A DNA stretch of 64,000 nt from Physcomitrium patens (taxonomy: Eukaryota; Streptophyta; Bryopsida; Funariales; Funariaceae): assembly GCF_000002425.4 (NCBI RefSeq), contig NC_037273.1, positions 3,757,538-3,821,537 on the forward strand, given 5' to 3'. Position numbers and translations under genes: made by a program. The notes beneath the pieces were generated by a model. It had not been told where the DNA came from, made no database searches, and was given only the letters and a program-made list of their open reading frames with translations. The first letter of the stretch is position 1, and each line of letters opens with the position of its first letter. Positions 29,835 to 43,064 of this stretch are shown here, piece by piece.

Positions 29835-31501
29835 GTTTGTATTGGTGATATTGTGTGATCGCGTGCGGCGTGGCTAGGCGACGGGGGTTGGGGACAATGC
29901 GCATGGTTGTGGAGTTTGCGGTATGTGGAGATCGGCGGCTTTCGTTGCACCTGTGTGTGATTTTCTTAATTGGAGAGAAAGAGAGATGGGGACGAGTTCT
30001 GTTGCAGGACAGGGGATGATTTCATTTTATTATATTCCCGTGTGGTGACATCTGTGCCGCGTTTTCGTGGATTGTTCACTGAGGCGACGATTTCTGTGAT
30101 GGCGCATCGCGGTGCTGGTAGTTGTCGTTTTGAGGTTTTGTGGCGAGTTTGAGGATGATTTCGTTTTTGTTTTTGTATCCCCCCCCCCCCCCCCGATAGT
30201 GATGTATTTGAAGCCCAACGTCCTTGATTGCTTGAAGAGACGGAGTTGTGATCACTTCGTTGTTAACGCATTGGGCTATTCTGGTTCTTGTTATTGAGAA
30301 CATTAGTGGCTGCAGTCGTTTCGTAACGAATGCGACATTGCCTTGATTATCGTGCCTGTGTCTGATCAGGCCGGCCGGACATTTTTTTTGTCTTGATTAC
30401 GACGCTTTTCCTTCTCTCCTCGTCTGAATCGGGAACCAGTCGTGTAGATTTGGGATTTTTCGCTCAGTCACGAGTTTAATATGCTTTCTTTACTACTTTG
30501 GATTTAAAATGCGTCTGTCTTGTCTCGTGTCGTTCAATTGATTGACGTGGAAACGAGTGTTCTGCAGTTCTGATGCTACTCCAGTTCCTTCCTGTTCATC
30601 GCATTAAATAGCTCCACTCTATTTCCCTCATTATCGCACTCCATCTAAGTGTCTTCGCACCCTGTATTGCCTTCTCATAGTACTCATTACATCTGATATA
30701 TCAGTGTGGTGCCAACACCCCATAAACGACATCGGTAGTGTTTGGAAGAATATCCAGTTGTTTCCTTATTTCTTGCAAATTGGTGAGGGTAGTTTGAAAG
30801 CTTGCTCTGTTCCCTTTCTTAGAGAATCTGAAATTCCGAGGCGTACCGCATTTTCTGTCATCATCTGCTTCTTGTGCTGCCTCTATTTTGATCGCGTACA
30901 GAGGATACTTTGTGGGTTTAAGGAACAAGCTGAAGTTCATTAATGCCCGTTAATTCTGCAATGGGGTTTAGCCCTGGGAAGATGCAGGATTGCTTACCTG
31001 ATCTTCTTCCCAGTCGTAAAAGGACAACCTATACGGAAAGGAAATTTGGTGTATCGACACTCTGATTAGGTCTAGAATGGACTGCAGTTCGTGGTTGTCG
31101 CGGTAGTATTGTTTAATTCCTCTAAGCCTGGAGTTAGAGCGTGTATAAAATGCGATACTTGGCCTGACACTCGGAGCTGACAGATTTCAATTTCCTTGGT
31201 TGATGTAGTGATGCTCCTGGGTACTCACAGTACTGGATGTGATTCTCAGGCGAGCGCACGGGATACCGTGTACGAGCCGGCTGGATCGGTTGCGTTCGGT
31301 TGAGAAAATTTCCTCACTGGGCTTTGATGTGGAAGTGGTACAGGAGTAGCTAAGTATTTTTTATTTCTTGAAGACGTTTTCACCGCGTTCATGTCCTGGA
31401 TAGGCGCATTATGTAATAGTTTAATGTAAATTACTTCGAATATTCAAGAACCTAGGTCCTTCATTGGTTTCAAAATTGAATGATCTGTTTTGGAGGAGAA
31501 C
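29835..31501 (+). promoter_or_regulatory. Presumed promoter and leader of the serine hydrolase gene
   Basis: Balanced composition continuous with the gene downstream, no independent gene recognised. It holds a 16-base C run (30179-30194). Short frames on both strands overlap and show no motif. The transcription start cannot be placed from the sequence. Confidence 0.35.
30179..30194. repeat. Homopolymer C16
   Basis: Sixteen consecutive C, exceptional in an AT-rich genome; also a likely place for sequencing length error. Confidence 0.95.
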
Positions 31502-34500
31502 ATGGCTCTGGAGACGGAGCCAATCTGCAGTGGGTTAGCGTCATCATCTATGGATGAACAGCTCACTATTAGCGATATAATGCACAAGGCAATTGCTGAG
31601 CGCACGTTTCCAGGTGGTGCTGTGGCGTTTGGTTCTTGTACTGTTCCATGCTACTATCAAGGTTGATCCTGCTTAATATTCCCTCAGATTATTGTTTCTA
31701 ATTAAATCTCTTGAGATTTAGATTAGAAAATCTCGTAAAATGTTGTTATGGATGTGATATACGTACACCACCTCGATGTGAGTGATAATCTACTGATATT
31801 GTTCTTACATGGATGCATTTTGGATGACTGGCTGTTGGTGGTCAGCCTATGGAACGTACACCTTGTAAGTATTCATACCTCTACACCAAGAATTAAGGTA
31901 GGTTGGATTATGTTTAGTTTTTCTGCTCTGAAAACTTGTATCTATCTGACTGTCGCCTTGGGAAAGTTTCAGGTTTCTTGCGCGTTTGATATTACGTTTG
32001 TAAACTTATAACCGATATTCTGAGACATCTTAACGCCACCAACTGATCCATTATCTTCTACTCAAATAAATTTACGCTAGAACTCCAAACGTACAATGAT
32101 GAGTTGTTGACCACAGATGGTCCTTACACTTTCTTTTTATGTAGTGAGTCCAGCAGCGCAGTTACTCCTGAATCACAATGGGATATGTCCTCCTTGACAA
32201 AGGTGAGATTGCCTGTTCACATCCGCTGTGTCTCACTTGCTCTACGTGCTTAGGGTTATAACAAGATAATGAATGTGCCTATTTCGATCGCTTTTTAAGT
32301 TGTCGCCTGGTTGACCTCTGATCTTCGTAATGACGTGATTATTAAGACTGTTTGGTAACAATATTTATTCATGGTTCATATATATAATCCACATGTGTAA
32401 ATTCTTTTCGTTACTTAAGCTGAAAGTCGCGATTTCTGCAGATCATGGCTACCGTACCATCCATCATGATCTTATATGATCGAGGACAAATTGGTATGTC
32501 AGTTTTTTATCCTTCCTTGTAGGTGGATTGCCTTCTCGTCTTACTTCTTGATGGTTGTCTGGATTTATTGTAACACTTCGCGTTTTATACCGTATTGGTT
32601 GACGTATGAGAGAGCACTAGCTCGGCATGTTTTGTTGAAGTCTCGAAAGTGCAATTTTTGATTAGTATCTTGGCCTTTTTCTATCTAAAGATATCTTTGT
32701 TTGCTCATGATAGTAATTAGCATTGATTATCTGGTGGTACAGCATTGGAGGAGGTTGCATGTAAGTATCTACCAGAGTTTGGAAACAACGGGAAAGAGTT
32801 TATTACCATACGGCAATTGTTGACTCACACTGCTGGGCTGCGCGAGTTCTACCCTTTTTTCGACATGGGGTTGAGACAGAAAGACCATGTAATAATTTCT
32901 ATGTTCCCTACTTCCTTATGATCTTTATATTCTTGTTTCGCTTGGTTAATTTAATACGTATGTTCCCACTTGGTGTTTTACATGATTTGTAGCTGAGCTT
33001 TAAACGGGAGCGTTGTGTGTTGAGAACAGACGCGGGCTTTAATAATGTTGCAAGGTATGAATAAGCTGGCTAAGAGGCACATGCTCGTTGATCATGGCAC
33101 AGGTTTTGGAATATATTATGGAAGATAAGATATGGTATACGAAAGGCATGACGCGGTATAGTGATCTGTCCATGATTGTCCTTGGTTTGATTGTGGAGCG
33201 CATTGCCCGCATGCCCCTGGAGGTCTTTACTGCGAAGGAAATTTTTGAACCAGTAAGACAGATATTTCTTTGCACTTGTTTTTATAATTTAATTACTTTT
33301 TATGTTATTGAAGAAATATGACGTGGACGAAGTTTCTTCGAAAGGTGATGGAATTCGATCATGTGCCTCATGTAGTTTTGTTTGTGGTTGGATAGTTGGG
33401 TATGCGCAGTACATGTTTTCGGCCGATCAACAGGACGGACTTTAATCCGTTGGTGGTTCCTACTGAAGTCGATCGGATGCACCGCAATCGCCTGCTTTGG
33501 GGTGAAGGTAGTTGTCCTCTGGGTTCTTTCTGATATGCTTGAACGAATATTTTGTAAAAGCTATCAAAGGGTGTATAAATCTGCTCCCTCCTAGCTTCTG
33601 TTGACGTAAAGAATGTCATGAGACTGTTGCAGGATATTATGAGGTGGTGTTCATTAATTGTAAAAGGCATGCATATTTGAAGTCAATATGGGGCTATATC
33701 TATACATAGGTTTCACTTTTCTTATACAAGATTCAGAAAACATATTAATGAAGCTATTGATACAATTAGTATGGTCTTTTAAACGTCTACATCACATTTA
33801 TTGCTGAAACTGCGATGATAAATAACTTTGCAGTCCATGACCCAAGCGCTTTTGTGCTTGGTGGAGTAGCGGGACACGCGGGTCTTTTCTCTACTATCAT
33901 TGATGTCTGTCGGGTACTTCGATCACGCTACTTCTTCACCAGCCTATTTTCTATTTTATTGTACTTTCTGATGCCATTGCACTTTAAGACATTTTATTGT
34001 TGGTCTTCGTTTTCTCATCAAATGTTATACAATATTTTGATGAAAGGAATTATTTGCAGATCTTGTAGGCTTTATTTGAAACTTTAAGCGGTCTGTACTC
34101 AGTAGCTAAGCAATGTTGTAGGAAATCCCACTCATGTGTTTAAACCTGGGGTTCAGTTCGCACAGACAATGTTAGCTGGAGGAATGGATCAGACCACTAG
34201 TCGACGTCTCTTTAGAGAAAGTACTGTGCGCCTATTCACAACACCTGGGTTAAAGACTCCGAATAATCCTCGCCCTTTTGCTCTCGGGTAAGCCATCCGA
34301 TTCATCTCTTGATCCTAAACACCAACTCTTGATGAATCTAGAAGTCTTCTGTCTGACTTGGTTGAGCCTACGGTGTATAGGCAAACACCAGAGTTAATAT
34401 ATTTCGCCTTGCCACTTGTTTGTGCACGTAATAGAGAATGCTACTAAAAGTATTCTTAGTAAAGTGCACCAAACTTTAGTAGTCCGATTGGCATTATTTA

Positions 34501-35713
34501 GACACCCGTGAGTAGTGGTCCGATGGTGTCCATGGCTTCTTAAGCAACTTGACTTCATGCGGTCTATTTACAATGTTCCTCTGGGTGTAATCAATGTTTT
34601 TGTATCAGGTGGGATGTAGCTGTGCGGCGATTCATGGATGGTTATACATCTGCTGGAAAATATTTAGGTTCTCGCACGTTTGGGCATACAGGTTTTACAG
34701 GTTGGTACACTTTCTTTCTAGTTGTTGCATCGAATAACCTTCCCCTTTTTCTTTTCTTTCTTGTTTTTTCGTTTTGTTTGTTTGTTTGTTTGTTTATTTA
34801 TTTTTTCTGATTGAGATAAGGGATACAGTGTGCGAATATTGAAAGAGCAGGGTTGCAGGTCGGTAACCTTTCCTATAGAACTTATTTCTAGGACTATAGT
34901 TTCAACAATGTTAAAATCCATTGCGACTTCACTTTCTGACTTGGGAAATTTTACTCTATGTTTCGTGTAGGCACATCATTATGGATAGATCCTGATCGGA
35001 ATCTTTTTGTAGCTCTATTGACAAATGCTGTTCATCCAACTGCGGTATAGCTTTCATTTCCCATGATTTGCTGTGCCTATCCATCTGATTATAATGGAAT
35101 GATGAGTCTATTTAAACCGATTAGTGGATTCTGCCACTCTTTAATGGAATTTCATCCCACACATTAGGAAGGGGGAATAGGCCATTGACAATATGATTGG
35201 TGGGATATACACATCGCTAGAACAAATCGCAATGTTTTCTGTCTAAATTGTCAGGTCTTATGGATGCAGGTAGGCGGTTTTGGCTACAAAGTACGGGAAG
35301 TTCGGCCAATGATAGCCGATGCAGCCGTTCATGCAATGGGTGAACAAGCTATACCTCGAGAGTCATTAACATGGCATCTCGGAAGTACTATTATTTCTGA
35401 AGAAAGGAAGTTTCTGGCCCTCAGTCAAGCACAATCTAGCTTTCTGTCCACTGATGATGACTTGCTGCATTGGGCTCCACTGGAACATTCGACGCTATCT
35501 TCAGTGCAGGATGTGCAACTTCCGCTTCAACTCTCTGAGCCAATTGGGACTCGAAGCTCTAAGCAGATAGCTAAGGTAACGTTTGCTTCAGTGACCACCT
35601 CTATGGATATGTCCCAAAACATTTCAAATCAGACTGCAGAGAAGCATCATATCGAATGGAGAAGATTACTGCCCATCATTTGCGTTGCTCTCGTTGTAGG
35701 TGCCATAGCTTAA
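31502..35713 (+). CDS. SxxK serine hydrolase (class C beta-lactamase / penicillin-binding-protein fold), membrane-anchored
   Basis: Twelve exons: 31502-31661, 31846-31864, 32145-32202, 32442-32493, 32743-32888, 33103-33252, 33396-33507, 33834-33913, 34157-34287, 34609-34700, 34971-35044, 35270-35713. All phases agree and no stop interrupts, giving 505 residues. Motifs of the family: FPGGAVAFG near 36-44; catalytic Ser in S76-L-T-K79; LLTHTAGLR in the fifth exon; Y164-S-D166 as the YxN-like motif; GGVAGHAGLFST (242-253); H329-T-G331 in the KTG position. The last 15 residues or so (LLPIICVALVVGAIA) are hydrophobic, a possible tail anchor, with a long poorly conserved stretch before them. The second exon is only 19 nt. 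Substrate unknown: members of the fold include esterases, peptidases and transpeptidases. Start chosen as the first ATG in an open frame with Met-Ala context; an upstream exon cannot be excluded. Bacterial-looking family but fully intron-split, so resident in the plant genome. Confidence 0.85.
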
Positions 35714-36933
35714 TCCTCCAGATTTATAGATTGGCGAGCTTTACTGGCCGTCCTCTTGTCCCTTTTAGAGTAGATCTAGACTCTGAACTAGGTCCCGTCC
35801 CGGTGAAGGTGGAACACCACACTGCGTGAGAAGGGGCTGCTCATTCACTCATCAAATCCCTAGGAAGGGATTTTTTGGAAGTATTTAAGACCTTTTACGT
35901 GATGAAAGGCTGATTAGCTAAACGATTGATGAACTCATTCAGAGTAATTGCCAATTCTTGGTCACCAGCTGGGGGGTCTCCAATTCATGTTTTCTTATAT
36001 GAGAATTCCAACAACGAAAATGCTGTAGAACAGAGAACGGTGGAGGCTTTGACATGAGTTGGAATACCTTCGTGAAGTAGAAATGAAAACACTAAATGAA
36101 CTAATGCTACATCATTAACAGGCAAATCATATTGCCTTTGTGTTTTTTTCTATTTCTAAAACAAGATATCTGACACAATATCATTGCAATTCTTTCGTTC
36201 TCACTGAGCAACTAAGATAGAAACGAAATGACTCAAAGATGTGCATCAACATTCATTCTTATCAGATTCCACTGGTTCAATCGTCAAGTGGGTCATTTTC
36301 AATGAAGTTCAATCCCCATGATAGTTTTAGTTCTAACAATGTAATTAAAGATTCTTTGTCACCACTTCGACTTCTGTAAACAACAAAAGGGTGTGATGAG
36401 CATCGTGTATGAGAATAAATCATTATTTCTACACCTGACATATTCAATTTGTCGCGGTGAACCAAGGCTTTGAATCGAAATATGATCACTACGATTTCAT
36501 GAATTCTTTTCAAAAACTTGCCACTCTAAGTTGCTAAATAACTCTCAAGTTGAGAATTAAATAGTCTCTCAACTGGAAAATTATCCAATTGTGTGTTTCA
36601 TTACAGCGTTCAATTATGTCTTTGCAAATCAATCCAAAATACGTTTTGAAAATGATATTATGATTAAGAATACAAAGCCAGACTCTATTATGTGATTATT
36701 TTGAACAAAAAAGAAAAATAAAATCGAAGTTAGAATTTTTAAGATAAATAGAATTAATGTATTTTTTTATATTGTACTTTTCAATCTCATGAATACAAAT
36801 AAACTACTCAGTTGCAAATTGAAAACTATATTTTTTTATTTTTAATATTTTTTGAAATATTTCTTTGAGCATGGACATATTATGAATGTAGACATTTTCC
36901 TATTCATCCATTTTTTTTCTTCCAAAAGATGAC

Positions 36934-36956
36934 ATATATATATATATATATATATA
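36934..36956. repeat. (AT)n microsatellite
   Basis: About 11 AT units near the boundary of the island and the AT-rich block. Confidence 0.95.
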
Positions 36957-38288
36957 ATGGAGATTTTGTAATCTAAATGTCTTTGTCAAAAAACATCAAT
37001 CACAATACCTAATTGTGGATTGCATCTGTAAGTATTCTTAGATGTCCCACGTCATTATAGAAACTTTAAGAAGTTTTAACTTTTGAAATGATATCATAAA
37101 AATATTTTACCATTAGAAAACTTATCTCAGAAGTCTTATGGTGATTAGAAAGTTTTTTTCATAACCTTTTTATTAGCTAATAAATATTAAAATAAGATTG
37201 AGGTTATCTTTAATCTTTATTATAATTCTTTTTGTATTCTAATATTGGTTTAATATCCTCTAATTTTAAATACTAAAAATAAATATTAGATTATTTTTTA
37301 TCTTTTAAATATATATTTTTTGTGGTCTTCTTAGTATTTTTTCAATTATACATTAAAATAAAAAGCGAATATAAAATTGACCCACCGTCAAGGCACTATG
37401 AACACTTGGATGCTTAAATACCCGAAGGCTATTTTGGCTGCCGCAAAATTGTGCTATTTTAATGAGGTTTCAATTTCATGTATTTGAGTATTGGCGCTCC
37501 AATAGCATGAAGTTGTTTAGAGTTTTTTTGCTTGAATTAACAATCCAAAATATCACTTAGGCTAGAAAATCCTCTATTGCAAAAGGAGAGAGGCTGCCTA
37601 AAAAGGGTCTTGGGGCAATTTTAAACTGTAAAGTCACATAGTGGGTCACTTTAAGATTTATGCAGATTAATTTAGTATTTCTCTAAAAATATTACTTTTC
37701 AAATATGTCCATCTAAAATTGTGTTTTTAACAATAAACAATTTAATTATAGCTTAAAATTTAATATTCTTATTTAATTAATTGATTTAATACCTATTTAT
37801 TTTTTTATAGATAAAAAAATAATCAAATTCTAAAATTAAGTTACCTTGGAAAACTTCTAACTAATGCATACAAAGTAAAAGATTTAACCTTCTCAATTTA
37901 ATAACAACTTTAGATATGCATGTCTTTGAAAGACACATATAGAAGTTTATTATAATACAAATTCCTCCACAGTAGACTTTGACTCTGTGATACTGCCCTC
38001 AAAAATTACAAATAAAATATCTGGCTGGATTTTATTTATATAATAATCTAAATAAAACTATTTATATGTTTTAAATTTTATTAGACAAAAATGAATGTAT
38101 AGATGGAGATGTTTTTTATTTAAACATGACATACTATGAAGTATATATAACATGCAAAGTCAATTTATGTTAAAAAATATATTGATGTTGTAGATCTTTT
38201 ATGTCTTTAGGAGAAATTTGGATCAAACTTAAATAAAGACTATTGTTTCATTGCATTATAGGATAATAAAATAGCAAGGCCTTAAGCC

Positions 38289-38307
38289 ATATATATATAT
38301 ATATATA
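38289..38307. repeat. (AT)n microsatellite
   Basis: About nine AT units inside AT-rich DNA. Confidence 0.95.
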
Positions 38308-39044
38308 ATCTTATTTAGACTTATAATTGGATTGAAATATTATTCCAAAGATTAAATATTAGATGAAGATTACTTTTTAGATAAATTTAATCTAAAAAAA
38401 GAATATAAGATTCTTATAGAGATACATAATCTCTATCTCTATTCAAATTATTCACTTTGATTGAATTAACTTAACAAGTTAAATTGATCTAATCAAATCA
38501 GATTAATGTAGCTAGTTAAATTGACTAAAATAATTGTATTGAAGTTGATATCCAATGGGATAAGGTATTGATAATTGGATAGGTTTTAGAACAAAAGTCT
38601 TAAAATATTATACTTTTTTTAGAAAATTAATAAAAAATTAAAAATGAATAGAAGAAATAGAGAGGAGAAAATATGAGAAGGTAGTAGTTATAGAAGCAAC
38701 ACAATTTAGTTAAGAAAGTTGATGCAAGGAGATCAAATTAACAGTTTTTGATGAGAATTTCTTATAAAGAGTTTCAAAAGATAAAGTACTTGACTGCAAA
38801 GTAAAGATCTATATTTCCAACACATTTTAATTTAAAGTTAGTAAAAGTCAAATACATCAAGTAATCCTTGTTTTGTCATGAATAGAACAAAACAGTTATT
38901 AAATTGACAATCTAATGTAAAATACTTCATTCCTAGACTTATTATATCTTTGTACATTGTGTGTTGAGTTGAAATCTGATTTTAAAGAGTTTAGAAGTAG
39001 TATGGGTTGATGTTTCCACTAGTTGTAGAATAATTAAACAGCGA

Positions 39045-39900
39045 TAGTTCCAGAGAACTGATCAGCGGACACATTGAAGACAGACAAATCTGAGGAGCTT
39101 TGCAATCAGCCCACCATTTTTAGAAATACCCATTACTGATAATCAGGTTCTACGTTCTGTTCATCTCAGTGACTTGTGTGCCCTGCGACGCAGTCCATGT
39201 TCTCAGTTGCTACCGACTGATAGAACAAGACAAAGTAGATTTGCGGTAAGCAAGGGGCAGTGCGAACAAATAAGGAGGCAAGAGTATGCAGAGAGAGGTT
39301 GAAGCACAGCAACTCTGTGCCAGATCGAGCTGTCAACTGTCATTTAATGTAACTGATTCTCTTTGGCAATCAGCAATATCAATTATAGACAGATCCCACA
39401 AACTACACAGGACCGAAACAGTGCATACATCTAACTTCACCACTAGTGGGCATGCGGAACCGCTGCTGTCTATCCTCAATCACGACTACATAGTGCTGAA
39501 AGTGGGCTACGGTGCCGATGTGGGTGAGACGATTTACATATGAGCAGAGAAGACTATTTATTCAAAGAGAGAGAGAGACAGGAATTAACATCACCGTCGA
39601 CACAGAATTCGAGAGGAGGAAGGCACTGCCAGGCACTGGTCATCACCATGCATGCATTGCTTGGGTGTGAAGATTGGAAAACAAGACTTGAAAGAGGTTC
39701 TGGCTAAACACAACCTGACCTGCTCTCTGCGAGACCAAAACACACCTTTCGCTACCATTGCCTTGTTTGCCCATTTCTACACTACCACTACCTTGTGTCG
39801 TTTTTGTTTCGAATATGGAGATAGTTTGTGTTGCTTTAGATGTTTTTTTCTTTTGGAGAAATCTTTTATACATGTTGGTTGATTCTCTAGTTCATGACAT
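39045..39900. other. Small island of balanced composition, no gene named
   Basis: About 0.85 kb of moderate GC between AT-rich blocks. On the plus strand a frame ends in a good donor at about 39245 (GCG then GTAAGC) and a second frame runs 39286-39543, but I recognise no family and cannot confirm that either is coding. A GA-rich run lies near 39565-39580. It may be a small unrecognised gene or a noncoding RNA locus. Confidence 0.3.
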
Positions 39901-40078
39901 AAATATGAGATTTTGGTTCACCTTTTGTTCGTTCATCTTTTCATGATTTATTTATTTATTTATTTATTTTTCTTCTTTCTTTCACAAGAAAAACTTAATT
40001 TTTTATATTATGTAGGTTTTATTTTAAAAATTCAACAAGTTTACAAGTTTTTATTGATAATGTGCAATTTGTAAAAAA

Positions 40079-40689
40079 ATAGGTGTATTGGTTGAGTTTT
40101 TTGTTTTCAAAAATCATATTTTTAAATAAAAAATTAATATTATTATAGTTTGTATATAAATATATATTTTATATACATAAATTAATAGTATAGTTATTTT
40201 AATATTTTTTTAAAAAGTAGTTTAAAACTTAAACATCTTTTTTATAGATGTATGTTAATTACTATGATATATAAAAGTTGATTCTAAAATTTATTGCCAT
40301 TTTTAATTGATGTGAGAACTTCTTAACTAGATAAGAAAATTAAATTGATGGCAATCTATCTACCATCTTGAAGAACATCTACTAGTATCATTAATTTTGG
40401 TTGTTCTATTCTTCTCTATCACTTCTGTGCTCTACATTGTAATTTGTATTCTCAATTTCTAACCAAGTAGTAAAACCAAATAAGATAGATGAGAAATAAA
40501 TTGAGAGAAGTAGAAGGGGGGGGTAAATAAACAAAGATATAAGAACATACAAAGAGAGTATTTTGCTTATTTTTTAAAATTATAAAACATAACTTGTTAT
40601 CTTTTGAGGTTATTCAAAGTGCCTAATTTTCTAAATTTAATTCAACATCAATTTTCTCAATTTCTTAAAAACTCAACCAATACACTTAT
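40079..40689. repeat. Inverted repeat pair A (MITE-like ends)
   Basis: AGGTGTATTGGTTGAGTTTTT at 40081-40101 is repeated inverted at 40667-40689 (AAAAACTCAACCAATACAC). The ends are about 590 bases apart and the interior is AT-rich without a coding frame, like a non-autonomous DNA element. It overlaps pair B, so one of the two is probably not a simple insertion. Confidence 0.45.
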
Positions 40690-40900
40690 TTTTAAAGTCA
40701 ATTTTCTAAAGATAAAACTTTTATTTTTATAATTTATTTTAAATGATATTTGATACACTTCTATATATTTCAAGTCCTAATCAATGAGTGTACTGTAAAA
40801 AAAAATCAATTTAAATTTCAAATATAAATGACATAATAATAAATTTTCTTATGCAATTAATTTTAATGATGCATCTCAACAAGAAAAGAATAAGTATATC

Positions 40901-40931
<31 letters not shown>

Positions 40932-41170
40932 TTTTTTTAATTATCTTGTAATTTACACAAAGATAATAATCTCTCTTTTCAAAGAGCTATAATCTAATTA
41001 TCTCTTGTAAGATGTTACCTTGGAAATGATAAAAATAAATAAATAAATAAAAAAAAATCTTGTTTTCAAAATTTTTAACTTCTTTCATAGTGAATTGATA
41101 GATAGATTGCCATTAATTTAATTTTTGATAGATTGATAGATGATAGATAGATTGCCATCAATTTCATTTT
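40336..41170. repeat. Inverted repeat pair B (MITE-like ends)
   Basis: A roughly 33-base end at 40336-40369 (core GATGGCAATCTATCTA) returns inverted at 41138-41170 (core TAGATAGATTGCCATC), with a further inverted copy of the core at about 41098-41120. The interior is AT-rich and noncoding. It resembles a non-autonomous DNA transposon with sub-terminal duplication. Confidence 0.5.
40901..40926. repeat. (TA)n microsatellite
   Basis: About 13 TA units. Confidence 0.95.
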
Positions 41171-43064
41171 AATTCACCAATTTGGAACTTGATTTGTTTC
41201 TTTCTCTTGATTTAAGTTGTTTACTTTTCTTAACATTTACTTTATTCTTGACAAAAAATATCTTGATCTATTATGATTCTATTGTTGTTTGTATCTTATT
41301 AGAAGTTTTGTTCTTTTGCCAAAAAAATCTATGGCTTTATATTTGTATTTTTGCATTTTAATTGATTATTATAATAAAAGCATATTTAATTTGGTGTGAT
41401 GTTTCTAAACCAAATTTGCATATAATTAGTAATTTAATATAATTAACATGACTCTTTTCTTTTCTTTTCTTTTTCTTCTTTTATTATTATTTTTTTGCTT
41501 CTATTTTTTTTTTTATCTTTTTAAAAATTAAGGGTGATAAAAAATCTTGGTACTAGTAGATTGGAGTTTTCTTGTCATTCCTTCAAATCCTAACCAGTGT
41601 TGATTGCCACTTATAAGAATATTTTTAGATATTTGTCTAAAAAGCCTTCAAAGGTGATTACTAGAAATTTAAGTGATTAATTGAGTTCAACTATTTGCTA
41701 ATCCTAAATAGCTTTTCTGTGTAAATTAGCACCTCATAGACATACACATACTAGACATGCTTCTATATGGTAATAACATATTAAAAAAAAAATCAATATT
41801 TCATCAAATCCAAATTTTAGATAGATGTATTGTTTACCTGGGTTTTTGCTTGATATTGAAATGTCATGAATACTTTCAGCTAGCTGAACACTTTATTGAC
41901 TAAATCGATGTGAAGGTGGTTTTGTACTCATATAACACAGTTATTATATGAGTCGTTAAGTATTCCATCTAAGCATACACCAAACCTTTGTCAGTTCAAT
42001 TAAGAAATGCTAATTCAACATTTTGAATACCCGTCCTGTACACAGAAGTGCATACAGGATTACCCAAAACAAAGATGCGCAAATGAGCCTTCCGTCTTTT
42101 CGGTAAAACCAAAACGCCTCTACAATGTGTGCTTATAATCACAGATCATTGAAAATTCTGTCAAATTAATATCTGAAGACACAACCGGAAGAATGTGTAC
42201 ATAGTCCAAGCCACACACATTCAGCACTAGAAATATTGTTGATTACACAAACCTCCAAACAGAAAAATCTGTTTTGCTAAATCCAAGTTCAAAAAATAAA
42301 ACAATCACAATGAATTTATATTGCAGTGAATATATTAGTACAATACCAGTTAAACGCAACCATTGCCATCAGCCACACCCTAAAACCCTGGACATCACTT
42401 GCGGCGCGGTTTGGTAGACATCGAGATGCGTTCCTCTCTTCCATACTGCATAATAAATTCAGGATCCGGGCTGAAAATGACCGATATTATACAACCATAT
42501 TTTTAAGTTTGACACAAACATACTATGTTCATGAGCTTGAATATTAGCTGAGAAGAGAATACTCAGTAACATCTGATAAGAAAACACCTGTGTTACACAA
42601 AATGGTGATGCGCTGCACTTACACGCTGACAATACATCAAATGCAACCCACTTTCAAGCAGCTCAACATATTCCACATTCATGAAAAACAATTTATAAAA
42701 ACGTTTTACAAGTTTCAGTTGCAATGTGAGAGAGCTCATGTGTCAGATCATCATCTGCGGCACAGTTGCAGGCATTGTCACAGCAGACCTGAACGCCGCA
42801 AAGGTGAGCAGGCGAGCTAGGTGTTTGACCTTCGAAAAACAATGGTGGGACAGGAACGAGACGAAGCAGGTGCATCGTGAAGATACTTTCATGATATGAG
42901 CCCAGTGTCCATTTCATCATAAAAATTCCTTTACAAAGCTAGAGCTGGGTGCAAAACAAAACATGCCAGATCCTCAAACCCAAACGTATAGTAACAGCGA
43001 TGAATGCGAGAGTCCATCTAGCGGGGTCAGCTGGTGATGATCTGGTCTAGTTGCTCTGATCTAA
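41171..43064. other. AT-rich spacer grading into the 3' flank of the LRR gene
   Basis: AT-rich to about 41.9 kb, then balanced sequence that probably contains the 3' untranslated region of the minus-strand LRR gene. Short frames at 42.3-42.9 kb carry no recognisable motif. Confidence 0.5.

Larger units (their letters stand above)
35714..39044. other. 3' flank of the hydrolase gene, then AT-rich DNA
   Basis: The first few hundred bases are probably 3' untranslated sequence. From about 36.5 kb the sequence is AT-rich with (AT)n at 36934-36956 and 38289-38307. No gene or named element recognised. Confidence 0.5.

Noticed and set aside
29287-30303. Overlapping frames on both strands upstream of the hydrolase gene
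   Set aside because: Mutually contradictory, driven by GC-rich or simple-repeat sequence (CATC repeats, G4 and C16 tracts); only the plus-strand 54-codon frame is listed, at low confidence.
31502-35713. Serine hydrolase considered as bacterial contamination or very recent transfer
   Set aside because: Eleven spliceosomal introns with matching phases and base composition like the flanks show it is a resident eukaryotic gene.
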